DNA from: Arthrobacter mobilis | Lineage (GTDB): Bacteria > Actinomycetota > Actinomycetes > Actinomycetales > Micrococcaceae | Length of the DNA: 64,000 bases | Assembly (NCBI RefSeq): GCF_012395835.1 | Contig: NZ_JAAZSQ010000005.1 | Coordinates: 141,346 to 205,345, forward strand | Direction of reading: 5' to 3' | Shown: one piece after another, positions 43,126 through 52,967 of the stretch | Position numbering within the stretch: the stretch's first letter is position 1 | Layout: every line of letters begins with the position of its first letter | Program-made: the position numbers and the translations under genes | Notes under the pieces: generated by a model | What the model was told of the DNA's origin: nothing | Databases searched by the model: none | What the model saw: only the letters and a program-made list of their open reading frames with translations

Positions 43126-43605
43126 CTAGGCGGCCAGGACTTCGTAGATGTCGATGGTGGTTGCGGTCAGCTGCGTGCGGGCCTTGCCCACAAAGACCGA
43201 GCGGGTCAGCCACTGCAGGGCGGGCGCGGCGGTGCGGAAGACCGGCGTCGTCAGGAAGTAGCCCATGTCTTCCGGGCCGCCGGTCTCGCCGTCGACATGC
43301 CGCAGCACTCCGGTGTTGACGATGTCCACGAACTCGCCGGCGGCAGTTCGGATGGCATAGCGCGCCTGCACCTCGAAGCCGCCGTCGGCCCGGGTCATGC
43401 ACCAGTCACCACCGCCGGGAAACACCTCACCCTCGATTTCGCCGTGGACGCTGCCGCCGGTGATCGGAATGAAGTCGAGCCGCTCGGTGCCGCGCTCGTT
43501 GAGCGGAATATGGGGATCCACCTCGGCCACGATGGTGAAGGCGTAGCGCAGGGCAGGGGCGGTTTCGGCGGCGCGGGCGGGTGCTTCGGTGCGGGTTTCC
43601 GTCAT
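43126..43605 (-). CDS. DUF3237 family protein
   Basis: 159 residues from ATG 43605 with AGGA upstream. Blocks ITGGSVHGEIEGEVFPGGGDWCMTRADGGFEVQARYAIRTAAGEFV (in parts) and FLTTPVFRTAAPALQWLTRSVFVG match DUF3237, a beta-barrel family of unknown function often found with aromatic or amide catabolism genes. First gene of the TetR-controlled operon. Confidence 0.85.
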   Translation of the reverse strand: MTETRTEAPARAAETAPALRYAFTIVAEVDPHIPLNERGTERLDFIPITGGSVHGEIEGEVFPGGGDWCMTRADGGFEVQARYAIRTAAGEFVDIVNTGVLRHVDGETGGPEDMGYFLTTPVFRTAAPALQWLTRSVFVGKARTQLTATTIDIYEVLAA

Positions 43606-43765
43606 TGCTGAGGTCCTTTGGCTGAAGTAATTGGGCACCGGGCATCCCGGTGCAGGACAGTTCAGGATTCGCCGCCCTCGGCGGCATGGAAGCAGGGGAC
43701 GGGGAGGCTGTGGTTCGGTCCCCGGAAGCGGATTCCCGGGTTATGTGATCCGCCTCATAGGGATA

Positions 43766-43806
43766 TAGTGAACAATAGTGAATGACTTAGTCAATAGCGT
43801 TCACTA
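43766..43806. promoter_or_regulatory. TetR operator in the divergent promoter region
   Basis: Perfect 8-bp arms TAGTGAAC (43766-43773) and GTTCACTA (43799-43806) lie around an inner palindrome TGACTTAGTCA (43783-43793). A further TAGTGAA copy is at 43777-43783. The site is between the DUF3237/importer operon (minus) and the tetR gene (plus), and is AT-rich relative to its surroundings. The likely ligand of the regulator is the imported amide or a product. Confidence 0.7.
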
Positions 43807-43900
43807 ACTTGTGACGAGTTGTTCTCAGGCGGGGATGGTCCGCAAAAGCTGGCGCACTGCATAGCCTTGAAGAACAACACCAGCCGGATGAGGACCTGCC

Positions 43901-44602
43901 ATGACCATGACCAACGAAGCCGAGCCGGCCCCGTCGAAGGGGCGGCGGCTGCAGCGCGGCGCTTTGAGCCGGGACGCCATTGTGTCCGCGGCCGTGCAGA
44001 TCCTCGATGAGCACGGGCTGAACGGCTTGACGTTCGCACGCCTGGGCAAGCAGCTTGGTGCCTCGCCCACGGCGATGTACCGGCATTTTTCCAGCCGGGA
44101 GGAGATCCTCATTGCCGTAGCGGACGAGCTGGTCCGGCAGTCGATCGACGGATATGTGCCGGCTGTGTCCTGGCTGGATTCGCTGCGCGACCTGGCCTAC
44201 CGGGCGTGGCGCACCTTCGAGCGGCATCCGGCCGCAGCGGCCCAGACCTACCATTTGCTCACCGGCGGCCCCAACGAACTGCGGGTGGTGGACGCGATCC
44301 TGGCGGCCCTCCACCAGGCCGGCTGGCGGGGCGAAGCGGCGGTGAAGCAGTACCACATGTACAGCCAGTTCGTCCTGGCGGTCAGCGGCAGCCACGCTGC
44401 GCAGGTAGCCCAGGACGACACCGGGTCCTCGGTGGCCTCCACCTGGGTCCAGGAGTACCGGCCGGCCCGGCCCGAGGACTATCCGTACGTCTCGGCGGTG
44501 CGCGAAGAGCTGCGGTCCATCGATTTCTTCGAGGTCTACGTGGGCCTGGTGGACGCGCTGCTGTCGGCCATGGCGGCGCAGGCCCCGGCTGCGAAGGAAT
44601 AG
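43901..44602 (+). CDS. TetR family regulator
   Basis: 233 residues from ATG 43901. N-terminal HTH about residues 20-70 (ALSRDAIVSAAVQIL, GLTFARLGKQLGASPTAMYRHFSSREEIL in parts). The rest is helical with a TetR C-terminal-like ligand domain. Divergent from the amidase/importer operon, with an inverted-repeat operator between, so it most likely represses that operon. Confidence 0.93.
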   Translation: MTMTNEAEPAPSKGRRLQRGALSRDAIVSAAVQILDEHGLNGLTFARLGKQLGASPTAMYRHFSSREEILIAVADELVRQSIDGYVPAVSWLDSLRDLAYRAWRTFERHPAAAAQTYHLLTGGPNELRVVDAILAALHQAGWRGEAAVKQYHMYSQFVLAVSGSHAAQVAQDDTGSSVASTWVQEYRPARPEDYPYVSAVREELRSIDFFEVYVGLVDALLSAMAAQAPAAKE

Positions 44603-44653
44603 CTGGCCGCATCAACCACATGGAGTCCGAACTGCCGGTATGGCAGCCCGGAC

Positions 44654-44706
44654 GGCAGCAAAAGGCCTTGGCTTCCCGTCTGAGGGGGCCAAGGCCTTTT
44701 GCTGCC
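44654..44706. terminator. Bidirectional intrinsic terminator
   Basis: A perfect 19-bp stem (44654-44672 with 44688-44706) with a 15-base loop lies between the convergent tetR and amino-acid ATPase genes. Each descending arm contains a run of four A/T, so it serves both strands. Confidence 0.85.
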
Positions 44707-44724
44707 GGAGGCAGCCGCGCTGGA

Positions 44725-45525
<801 letters not shown>

Positions 45526-45535
45526 TTCCACTCCC

Positions 45536-46342
45536 TCAGGCGATGTCGGCGGGCTGCAGGGCGGGGGTGCTCGTCGTCTGCTGCTTGCGGCTTCTGACCC
45601 CGAAGAGGCGCTTGAAGACAGACTCGGCGGGCGGCAGGCCGGCACGGACGTTCAGTGTGTTCTCGATGGCGGTTTGGATAAAGGTCCACACCGTGGTGAG
45701 GAGCAGGTAGTAGAGGGCGACCACGATGTAGATCTCGAACACCTTGAACGTCGAAGCGCTCATCGTGCTGCCGACCTGGAACATCTCGCTGACGCCGATG
45801 ATCGACAGGATCGACGTGCTCTTCATTAGGCCGTTGAACGAGTTGCCCAGCGGCGGGACCATGGTCCGGATGGCCTGCGGAACGATGATCTTGCGCATCG
45901 CATGCATCGGGGTCATGCCCAGGGACAGGGCTGCTTCGTTCTGGCCCCGGTCCACGGACTCGAGGCCGGAACGGACGATTTCCGAAATGTATGCGCTTTC
46001 GTTGAGCATGAGGCCGACGATCGCCGCCTGGACCGCTCCCTTGATGATCGCGCCGAAGAGGTCAACGTCCTCGAAGCGGAACAGGCCTGCCGCGGCGAAG
46101 CCGGTATAGATGATCACCAGTTGGACCAGCAGCGGCGTCCCGCGGATCACCCAGATGTACAGGCTCGCGAAGAGCTTGAACGGGAGGAACCGGCTCCGGC
46201 CCATGAGCGCGATGACCAGGCCGAGCAGGAAGGCCAGCGCCATGGCAACCACCGAGATGATGATGGTCAGCGCGAGGCCGTTGAGGAACTGCGGGCTCGG
46301 GGCGAGCAGGCTTTGCCAGAAGTAGGACCAGTCGAATTTCAT
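45536..46342 (-). CDS. Polar amino-acid ABC transporter permease
   Basis: 268 residues with five hydrophobic segments. Blocks [39 protein letters not shown], and [24 protein letters not shown] (each cited short of full length) match the HisM/GlnP family. Located between the ATPase and the binding protein. Single permease gene, so a homodimer is expected. Confidence 0.94.
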   Translation of the reverse strand: MKFDWSYFWQSLLAPSPQFLNGLALTIIISVVAMALAFLLGLVIALMGRSRFLPFKLFASLYIWVIRGTPLLVQLVIIYTGFAAAGLFRFEDVDLFGAIIKGAVQAAIVGLMLNESAYISEIVRSGLESVDRGQNEAALSLGMTPMHAMRKIIVPQAIRTMVPPLGNSFNGLMKSTSILSIIGVSEMFQVGSTMSASTFKVFEIYIVVALYYLLLTTVWTFIQTAIENTLNVRAGLPPAESVFKRLFGVRSRKQQTTSTPALQPADIA

Positions 46343-46359
46343 GTCGTTCCTCCAGCTGC

Positions 46360-47235
46360 TTAGGAGGCGTTCGCGATGTTCTGCGCCTCAAGTCCCCATT
46401 CCTTGAGGATCTCGGCGTAGCGGCCGCTGTCGACAACCTTGTTGAAGGCTTCCTGCAGGGCTTCGTGCAGTTCGGCGTTCTCCTTCAGCGTCGCCGCCCC
46501 GATCTTGATCTGGCCGACAGGCTCGCCCACCACCACGAACTCGCCGTTGGACTGCTTCTCGTAGTAGCCCATCAGCTCGGCCGTGTCCAGGAACGCATCG
46601 GACTGTCCGGCCATCACCTGCTGGAGGGCATCCGCGCTCCGGTCCAGGAGCGTGACCTGGACCGGCTCGAGACCCTTGCTCTTGCACTCCGCGGCCTTCT
46701 CCTCGAGCAGGCTCGCGCCGGTGGCTCCGGTGATGCCAACGGCGCGGACCCCGCAGAGCGAGTCGTCGTAGCCGGTGACATTCTTCGGGTTCTCCTTCGA
46801 AACCGCGACGCCGGACCCGGACAGCAGGTACGGCACGAAGTCGGCGATCTCCTCGCGTTCAGGCTTGATGTACAGCGAGGAAATGATCACGTCGCACTGC
46901 TTGGCCTGCAGGGCCGGAATCAGCCCGGAAAACGCGTATTCGGGGAAGGCCGTTTCAAGCCCCATCTCCTCGGCCATGCTCTTCGCAATATCCACTTCCG
47001 CGCCGACCGGAGTGCCGTCCTCCTTGGCGAAAATGTTGGGCGGAGTGCCGAAATTCGCGCAGGACGTCAGCACGCCGTCCTTGACGAGCGGCAGATCTGC
47101 GGCGGCACCCTGCGCCGCCGGCTGGGTGTCCTGGGCGGCCGACTGGCCGGACTGGCCGCCGCAGCCGGCGAGAGCGAGCGCGATCACTGCGGCCCCTGCA
47201 TAGGCCGCCCGGCGAAGCGAAATGGTAGTGCTCAT
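46360..47235 (-). CDS. Family 3 solute-binding lipoprotein (amino-acid type)
   Basis: 291 residues from ATG 47235 with GATGGAGG upstream. Lipobox LALAGC (Cys about 25). Family blocks: VLTSCANFGTPPNIFAKEDGTPVGAEVDIAKSMAEEMGLE (in parts), QAKQCDVIISSLYIKPEREEIADFVPYL and GASLLEEKAAECKSKG. Likely captures an amino acid or gamma-glutamyl compound, given the divergent gamma-glutamyltransferase locus. Confidence 0.93.
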   Translation of the reverse strand: MSTTISLRRAAYAGAAVIALALAGCGGQSGQSAAQDTQPAAQGAAADLPLVKDGVLTSCANFGTPPNIFAKEDGTPVGAEVDIAKSMAEEMGLETAFPEYAFSGLIPALQAKQCDVIISSLYIKPEREEIADFVPYLLSGSGVAVSKENPKNVTGYDDSLCGVRAVGITGATGASLLEEKAAECKSKGLEPVQVTLLDRSADALQQVMAGQSDAFLDTAELMGYYEKQSNGEFVVVGEPVGQIKIGAATLKENAELHEALQEAFNKVVDSGRYAEILKEWGLEAQNIANAS

Positions 47236-47272
47236 GGTGCCCTCCATCTGGATTCTGGGTGTTGGCGAAACT

Positions 47273-47299
47273 TTGACAGTTGGTAGGACAAACTGTCAA
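47273..47299. promoter_or_regulatory. GntR/FadR-type operator
   Basis: TTGACAGT (47273-47280) and ACTGTCAA (47292-47299) are perfect 8-bp arms with an 11-base spacer TGGTAGGACAA that itself contains the t-GT-n3-AC-a core of GntR-family operators. It lies between the importer operon and the gntR gene, well placed to control both. Confidence 0.65.
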
Positions 47300-47370
47300 G
47301 CTATTTATCAGAGTTGACCCAACGGCCGCGGCCGGGGCCACTGGGAAACCGGGTCAAGGAGGAGTCGGAA

Positions 47371-48117
47371 ATGGAATGGTCATCGTTGCGTCGGTCGCCG
47401 GCATTGTCGGTTCCGGACCGCCTGGCCGTCGATCTCGAACGGCTGATTCTTGAAGGCGAGCTCAAGCCGGGGGACCGTCTGCCCACCGAGCAGGAGCTGG
47501 GCGAGCTCTTCGGGGTCTCACGCGTTTCGATCCGCCAGGCCCTGCGCGAACTGGAGGCGCGCGGCCTGATCGACCGGAAGCCGGGACGCGGCACGACGGT
47601 GCGTTCAACCGCCGCACGCAGCGGCCAGGCCGGCAGTGCGATTTCCGCACTGCTCCACCCGGCCAACGGTACGGTCGAGCTGGCCCGGATCATGGAGCTC
47701 CGGGCCATCATCGAACCTCCGATCGCCGCCCTCGCGGCGCAGCGCCTGACGCTCCGGGACACCGAGCAGCTTCGCGCGCTCGTTGAGGAAATGGAGCAGG
47801 AGACGGATCTCGAAAGATATGCCGAACTCGACAGGGTGTTCCATCAGGCGATCTCCCAGTACACGCACAATCCGCTGCTGGCACAGCTGACCGAACTGAT
47901 CGCCACTGAGATCGCGCCAAGCAGGCGGCACAGCGTGCAAAGCCCGGAACGGCGGCTGGCCTCAAGCCAGGCCCACCGCAAAATCTTCGAAGCCCTGGCC
48001 CGGAACGATGCCGAGCAGGCCGAGGCCGAAGCCCGCGCCCATGTCGAAACAGTGCTGCGCGAGGCGCTCAAGGCCGCCTCGTCCGCGGAGACCCCCCAGA
48101 TTAAGGAGCAGGCATGA
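47371..48117 (+). CDS. GntR/FadR-family regulator
   Basis: 248 residues from ATG 47371 with AAGGAGGAG. N-terminal winged helix (residues about 15-80; LKPGDRLPTEQELGELFGVSRVSIRQALRELE, in parts) and a helical FCD domain (residues about 95-230) that has the usual metal-ligand positions (MELRAIIEP, ELDRVFHQAI, and SSQAHRKIFEAL). Start of the GntR-GGT-TauE gene group; its stop overlaps the next start. Likely controls the divergent importer and its own operon in response to a substrate. Confidence 0.93.
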   Translation: MEWSSLRRSPALSVPDRLAVDLERLILEGELKPGDRLPTEQELGELFGVSRVSIRQALRELEARGLIDRKPGRGTTVRSTAARSGQAGSAISALLHPANGTVELARIMELRAIIEPPIAALAAQRLTLRDTEQLRALVEEMEQETDLERYAELDRVFHQAISQYTHNPLLAQLTELIATEIAPSRRHSVQSPERRLASSQAHRKIFEALARNDAEQAEAEARAHVETVLREALKAASSAETPQIKEQA

Positions 48118-49694
48118 GCCCTACGTCCGCATCGCCGTCCGGAGCAACCGGCGGGGCTGTGTCCACCTCCCACTATCTGGCCACCGAGGCGGGTGCCCAA
48201 GCGCTCCGCATGGGCGGCAACGCCATCGACGCGGCCGTCGCCGCGGCCGCGGTCCTCTGCGTGGTGTACCCGAACAATGTCGCCCTGGGCGGTGACCTCG
48301 TGGCCATCGTGCGCGATCCTTCGGGCGAGGTCAGGTTCGTGAACGCCACCGGACGGGCCGCAGGAGGCGAGCGTCTGGAGGCCCTCCGGCTCCGGCACGG
48401 CGATGCGCTTCCCGACCGCGGGATCGACACCGTCACCGTGCCCGGCGGTGTCCGCGGATGGGCCGCCCTTGCCGGTCTGGGCGCGCGGCTCGGCTGGCAG
48501 GAGCTGCTGTCGCCGGCCCTGCGGTTCGCCCGCGACGGCGCCCCGCTGGCCAGGTCGATGGCACGGGCGATCCACCTTGAGCGTGCGGCACTGTCCGCCG
48601 ATCCTGGCTGCCGTGATGTCTTCTTGCCCGGCGGCACCCCCCTGGCCGAGGGGGAGCTGCTGCGCCAGCCCGCGCTTGCCGGCACCTTCGAACGCCTCAT
48701 CGCCCACGGCCCGGACGAGTTCTACACGGGCGAGGTCGCCGGCCGGTGGATCGCCGGCCTCCAGGCGCTCGGAAGCCGCATTTCCGCCGAGGACGTTGCC
48801 GGGTATGCCCCGACCGTCGAAAGGCCGATCGCCGGGAAGGCGTTTGGCCTGGAGGTCCTGACGAGCCCGCCCAACACGCAAGGCTTCTCGCTGCTGCGCA
48901 CCCTCCGGGCCCTCGAAACCGAGCACCTCGCCGACCCGCTCGGTGCGGACGCAGGCAGGCTCGCCGGGATCTTCGCGGAAAACAACCGCGTCCGTGCCCG
49001 GTGGCTCGCCGACCCCGACACCGCTCCGATCGATGTCGAAGGCCTGGTCTCACTGTCTGCGGCAGCGGAGGCCGAGAACGATGCCCGGGTTGCCAGCGGC
49101 GACACGGTCGGGCTGGTCGCCGCCAGCGAGGACGGCTGGTCGGTCTCGCTGGTGCAGTCGGTCTACTGGGCCTTCGGTGCTGCCGTACTCGAGCCCTCAA
49201 CGGGCATCCTCTTCCAGAACCGCGGCACCTCGTTCTCCCTGGACCCTGCGCACCCGGCGGCCTTTGCCCCCGGGCGGCGGCCGCCGCACACGCTCATGCC
49301 GGTGCTCGTCCTTCGCGACGGGCAGCTCGCCTATGCGCTTGCAACGATGGGCGGCCAGGCGCAGCCACAGATCCACGCGCACCTGCTGCTGAGACTGCTC
49401 GGCGGCGCTTCGGCGATCGAAGCGACAAGTGCGGCACGCTGGGCGGTCGGCGCCCAGGACGACGGTGACACCCCCGCCACGCTGACCGTCGAAGCGGACG
49501 TCTCCGCCGCGGCGCTCCGGTCGCTCGAAAACCACTCCCGCGAGCTCAAGGTCGTACCGCCGCGCGATGAACGCCTCGGCCACTCCAATGTCATTCGGGT
49601 GCTGGAGTCAGGTTTCGATGCCGCAAGCGACCCGCGATCCGACGGCTCGGCGATCGTCGTCGAAGCTGAACAGAACGAAGTGCGAACCTCATGA
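48114..49694 (+). CDS. Gamma-glutamyltransferase family protein, cytoplasmic
   Basis: 526 residues; the ATG overlaps the gntR stop. The N-terminal block GGNAIDAAVAAAAVLCVVYPNN is the family's opening helix. The Ntn nucleophile is the threonine in DTVGLVAAS (Thr331), not the TTHFS of classical GGT; the surrounding DGWSVSLVQS and PPHTLMPVL are conserved. There is no signal peptide, so unlike most secreted GGTs this one is cytoplasmic. The DTV site is seen in subfamilies that hydrolyse gamma-glutamyl amides or act as amidohydrolases. Substrate unknown; the adjacent importer is a plausible source. Confidence 0.88.
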   Translation: MSPTSASPSGATGGAVSTSHYLATEAGAQALRMGGNAIDAAVAAAAVLCVVYPNNVALGGDLVAIVRDPSGEVRFVNATGRAAGGERLEALRLRHGDALPDRGIDTVTVPGGVRGWAALAGLGARLGWQELLSPALRFARDGAPLARSMARAIHLERAALSADPGCRDVFLPGGTPLAEGELLRQPALAGTFERLIAHGPDEFYTGEVAGRWIAGLQALGSRISAEDVAGYAPTVERPIAGKAFGLEVLTSPPNTQGFSLLRTLRALETEHLADPLGADAGRLAGIFAENNRVRARWLADPDTAPIDVEGLVSLSAAAEAENDARVASGDTVGLVAASEDGWSVSLVQSVYWAFGAAVLEPSTGILFQNRGTSFSLDPAHPAAFAPGRRPPHTLMPVLVLRDGQLAYALATMGGQAQPQIHAHLLLRLLGGASAIEATSAARWAVGAQDDGDTPATLTVEADVSAAALRSLENHSRELKVVPPRDERLGHSNVIRVLESGFDAASDPRSDGSAIVVEAEQNEVRTS

Positions 49695-50503
49695 CGAGAC
49701 AGACCGAAACATCCTCGGCCACCTTTGCCCGCCCTGCGGTCCCTGCGCTGGTCCTCATCCTTCTCGGGCTCGCCACCGGCTACCTCTCGGGACTCTTCGG
49801 CGTGGGGGGCGGGGTGGTCATCGTGCCGGCGCTGCTCCTGCTCGGCGTCGACCAGCGCCTCGCCTCGGGCAGTTCCGTGGCAGCAGTCCTGCCTGCGTCG
49901 GTGGTCGGAGCGGCCGGCTACGCCCTTACCGGCAGCGTCGACTGGCTGGCCGGCCTTTTGCTCGCCGCCGGGATTGTCGTGGGGGCCCAGCTTGGCACCT
50001 ACCTGCTGGCCAGGCTGCCAAGGAACGTGCTGTTCTGGCTGTTCCTGGGGTTCCTCGCCGCCGTGATCGTCAGCCTCTGGATCGTGATCCCGCAGCGCGA
50101 CGACGTCATCCCGCTCACGCCGCTGGTCGGGGTGGCGCTCGTGCTCGCCGGGGCAGTCACCGGCATCCTCTCGGGACTGCTCGGCGTCGGCGGCGGCATC
50201 ATCATTGTGCCTGTCCTGATGTTCTTCTTCGGTGCCAGCGACCTCATCGCCAAGGGAACGTCCCTGCTGATGATGGTGCCGGGGTCGATCTCGGCCACTA
50301 TCGGCAACGCCCGCCGCCGCAACCTGGACCTGCGCATCGCCGCGTATGTCGGCATCAGCGCCTGCGTCGCGTCCCCGCTCGGGCTGCTGACCGCGCACGC
50401 CATCTCGCCGTTCTGGTCCAACGCCGCCTTCTCCGTGCTGATGTCCGCGATCGCGATCCAGCTCGTCATCAAGCATCTGCGCGCACGGCGCCGGAAGGGG
50501 TAG
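49691..50503 (+). CDS. TauE/SafE family sulfite/anion exporter
   Basis: 270 residues with about eight membrane segments and two internal repeats, each starting with a LFGVGGG or LLGVGGG hallmark (GLFGVGGGVVIVPALLLLG and GLLGVGGGIIIVPVLMFF). Starts four bases inside the end of the GGT gene, so it is coupled. Members export sulfite, sulfoacetate or related anions. The pairing with a gamma-glutamyl hydrolase hints at a sulfur-containing product, but no sulfur-cleaving gene is next to it. Confidence 0.9.
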   Translation: MTRQTETSSATFARPAVPALVLILLGLATGYLSGLFGVGGGVVIVPALLLLGVDQRLASGSSVAAVLPASVVGAAGYALTGSVDWLAGLLLAAGIVVGAQLGTYLLARLPRNVLFWLFLGFLAAVIVSLWIVIPQRDDVIPLTPLVGVALVLAGAVTGILSGLLGVGGGIIIVPVLMFFFGASDLIAKGTSLLMMVPGSISATIGNARRRNLDLRIAAYVGISACVASPLGLLTAHAISPFWSNAAFSVLMSAIAIQLVIKHLRARRRKG

Positions 50504-50587
50504 CCGGAGGGATCATCATGTCGGCAATAAGCCGGCCAGGGGCGGTCCCGAGGGACCGGGCAGTGACACCGATCACCGTGCCGCAGG

Positions 50588-50593
50588 TATCCT
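50588..50593 (+). promoter_or_regulatory. -10 element (TATCCT), leaderless start of selO
   Basis: TATCCT is followed by six bases and ATG 50600, with no ribosome-binding site. Same geometry as other genes in the window. Confidence 0.55.
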
Positions 50594-50599
50594 TGATGA

Positions 50600-52063
50600 A
50601 TGAGTGCCGCAGCCGAATCCACGGTCATCTTTGACGGCCGCTTCGCCCGGGAGTTTGCGGAGCTGGCCCTTCCCTGGCAGGCGGAGGAGGCCCCCGACCC
50701 GCGGCTGCTCGTGCTCAACGAGCCGCTGGCCGCCGGGCTGGGCCTTGATCCCGCCTGGCTGCGCAGCCCCGAGGGGCTGCTGCTGCTGACCGGCAACCTG
50801 GTCCCCAACGGTGCCACCCCGGTGGCCCAGGCCTACGCCGGCCACCAGTTCGGCTGGTACGCTCCCCGCCTTGGCGACGGGCGGGCCCTCCTGCTGGGGG
50901 AGCTCACCGACGCCGAAGGCCGGCTTCGCGACGTCCACCTCAAGGGCTCCGGGGCCACGCCGTTCGCGCGCGGGGGTGACGGCCAGGCCGCGGTGGGCCC
51001 GATGCTGCGCGAGTACATCGTCAGCGAGGCGATGCACGCCCTGGGCATCCCCACCACCCGTTCCCTGGCCGTGGTGGCGACGGGGCGTCCGGTCTTCCGC
51101 GAGACCCAGGTGCCGGGAGCCGTCCTCGCCCGAGTGGCGAGCAGCCATCTGCGCGTGGGCAGCTTCCAGTATGCCCGGGCCACGGGCGATGTCGACCTCC
51201 TGCGCCGCCTCGCCGACCATGCGGTCAGCCGCCACCACCCCGGCGCCGCGGAGGCCGGGCAGCCTTACTTGGCATTGTTCCAGGCCGTGGCAGCCGCCCA
51301 GGCGTCGCTGGTGGCACGGTGGATGCTCGTCGGTTTCATCCACGGCGTGATGAATACCGACAACATGACGATCTCGGGCGAGACCATCGACTACGGGCCG
51401 TGTGCGTTCATGGAGGCCTTCGACCCGGCCACCGTCTACAGCTCGATCGACCAGGGCGGACGCTACGCCTACGGCAACCAGCCGGTGGTGGCCGAGTGGA
51501 ACCTCGCCCGGCTCGCCGAGGCCCTCCTGCCCCTCCTCCACGAGGACCAGGAGCAGGCAGTGGCTCTCGCGGTGGAATCGCTCGGCGCGTTCCGCCACCA
51601 GTACAGCACCGCCTGGCTGGCCGGAATGACGGCCAAGATCGGCCTGCACGACGGCGTCGGCGACGACGTGGCCTCGCCGCTGGTGGACGAACTGCTCGGC
51701 CTGCTTCAGCAGGGCCGGGTGGACTACACCTCGTTCTTCCGCAGTCTCGGTGCGGCTGCCCGCGGCAATGCCGGACCCGCGCGGGCCCTGTTCCCCGATC
51801 CGGCGGCGTTCGATGCCTGGGTGGAGCGGTGGCGGGCCCTGGGGCCGGACGCCGAGGCGATGGACCGGACCAATCCCGCCTACATCCCCCGCAACCACCT
51901 GGTCGAGGAGGCCCTCGCCTCCGCCACCGGAGGCGACCTGGAGCCGCTCCACCGGCTCCTGGAGGCGGTGACTTCGCCCTACGACGAGCGCCCTGGTCTG
52001 GAGCGCTACGCCGCGGGCGCCCCGGAGGACTTCGGCCCGTACCGGACCTTCTGCGGAACCTGA
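50600..52063 (+). CDS. selO: Protein adenylyltransferase SelO (YdiU)
   Basis: 487 residues, matching the family length. Pseudokinase-derived blocks: [58 protein letters not shown] and [22 protein letters not shown]. These are the inverted-ATP active site of SelO, which transfers AMP to Ser/Thr/Tyr of target proteins and supports redox stress responses. Lacks the C-terminal selenocysteine/cysteine motif of animal forms; the tail ends TFCGT. Monocistronic from its own promoter. Confidence 0.95.
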   Translation: MSAAAESTVIFDGRFAREFAELALPWQAEEAPDPRLLVLNEPLAAGLGLDPAWLRSPEGLLLLTGNLVPNGATPVAQAYAGHQFGWYAPRLGDGRALLLGELTDAEGRLRDVHLKGSGATPFARGGDGQAAVGPMLREYIVSEAMHALGIPTTRSLAVVATGRPVFRETQVPGAVLARVASSHLRVGSFQYARATGDVDLLRRLADHAVSRHHPGAAEAGQPYLALFQAVAAAQASLVARWMLVGFIHGVMNTDNMTISGETIDYGPCAFMEAFDPATVYSSIDQGGRYAYGNQPVVAEWNLARLAEALLPLLHEDQEQAVALAVESLGAFRHQYSTAWLAGMTAKIGLHDGVGDDVASPLVDELLGLLQQGRVDYTSFFRSLGAAARGNAGPARALFPDPAAFDAWVERWRALGPDAEAMDRTNPAYIPRNHLVEEALASATGGDLEPLHRLLEAVTSPYDERPGLERYAAGAPEDFGPYRTFCGT

Positions 52064-52089
52064 GCCTCCGGAAGCACGCAGGTGCGGGC

Positions 52090-52095
52090 TAGGCT
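52090..52095 (+). promoter_or_regulatory. -10 element (TAGGCT), leaderless start
   Basis: TAGGCT is followed by six bases and GTG 52102. The only sequence resembling a ribosome site (AGGAC) touches the start codon too closely. Confidence 0.5.
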
Positions 52096-52101
52096 CAGGA
52101 C

Positions 52102-52731
52102 GTGAACAGATGGCAGCAGCTGGGCCCGCTGCAGCAGGACGTGCTGATCGGAGCGGGCCTGGGAGCTGCCCTATCCCTGGCTACCTGGTCGTGGCTCTGG
52201 CTGGCCATCGGGGCCTGGCTCGGACTGTGCGCCGGCTGGACCCATGACCTGGCCCGGAAGCGCCGGGTCAGGCGGGAGCATGCCCGAAAGACCGGCGCCC
52301 CGGTGACGTGGCAGGAACGCCGGGCCGCGGAGGCCGGGCAGCGGGAGTTCAGGTTGCGCAGTGCCTCCCACTACCACGTCCGGGACCATGCCGTGCAGCG
52401 GCGGGCCCGGAACATCGCCGAGGCCCAGGGGATGGACGTGCTGAACGCGGTGTTCTTCCTGCACTACGCCAACCGCCGCTTCGCCCGCCCCCACCGCGAC
52501 GACGGGCTGGGCCCGGTCAACCTCCACGAGGTGCTCGGCGACCTGTGGTCCGCAGAGCAGATCGGCGAGGCCATCTGCCGCTCCAACGTCCTGATCGAGG
52601 ACGGGTGGAGCTACGCCTGGGAACCGGACAAGGCGGACCGCCACCTCGACGAGCTTGCCGCCGCCCACCCCGGCTTCAGCCGCCGGCACCTGGGGAGGGC
52701 CCTGGACTGGGGGTACGAGCTCAACCGCTGA
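52102..52731 (+). CDS. Hypothetical membrane-anchored protein
   Basis: 209 residues from GTG 52102. One hydrophobic hairpin at residues about 12-46 (GAGLGAALSLATWSWLWLAIGAWLGL in parts), then a basic, helical cytoplasmic part with many Arg and His (RRVRREHARKTGAPVTWQERR). No recognised family. Probable inner-membrane anchored protein. Possible leaderless transcript. Confidence 0.6.
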   Translation: MNRWQQLGPLQQDVLIGAGLGAALSLATWSWLWLAIGAWLGLCAGWTHDLARKRRVRREHARKTGAPVTWQERRAAEAGQREFRLRSASHYHVRDHAVQRRARNIAEAQGMDVLNAVFFLHYANRRFARPHRDDGLGPVNLHEVLGDLWSAEQIGEAICRSNVLIEDGWSYAWEPDKADRHLDELAAAHPGFSRRHLGRALDWGYELNR

Positions 52732-52967
52732 GCCGGCCCGGCGCGTACGCACCCGCCGGCCTGCACGGGCCGGCCGGACCGTTGACAGGGCCGGATGACA
52801 GCAGCACACTATTTTTTGAGGAGCCCCTGGCGGGATTCCGGAGGTCAAGCGTGATGCGCTTTCGCACCTGCCGCCCATTCGTGGCGGACTGTGTTCCTCC
52901 CGCATCCCTGCCGGGGGCTCCTCCTGCCATAAGTCCACGTGCTGCTGCCGGCACAGGCAGACCGGAT

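Noticed and set aside
52732..52967. Small gene or regulatory RNA between the 52.1 kb gene and ftsH
   Set aside because: Only a short GC inverted repeat and a T6 run; nothing coding or conserved recognised.
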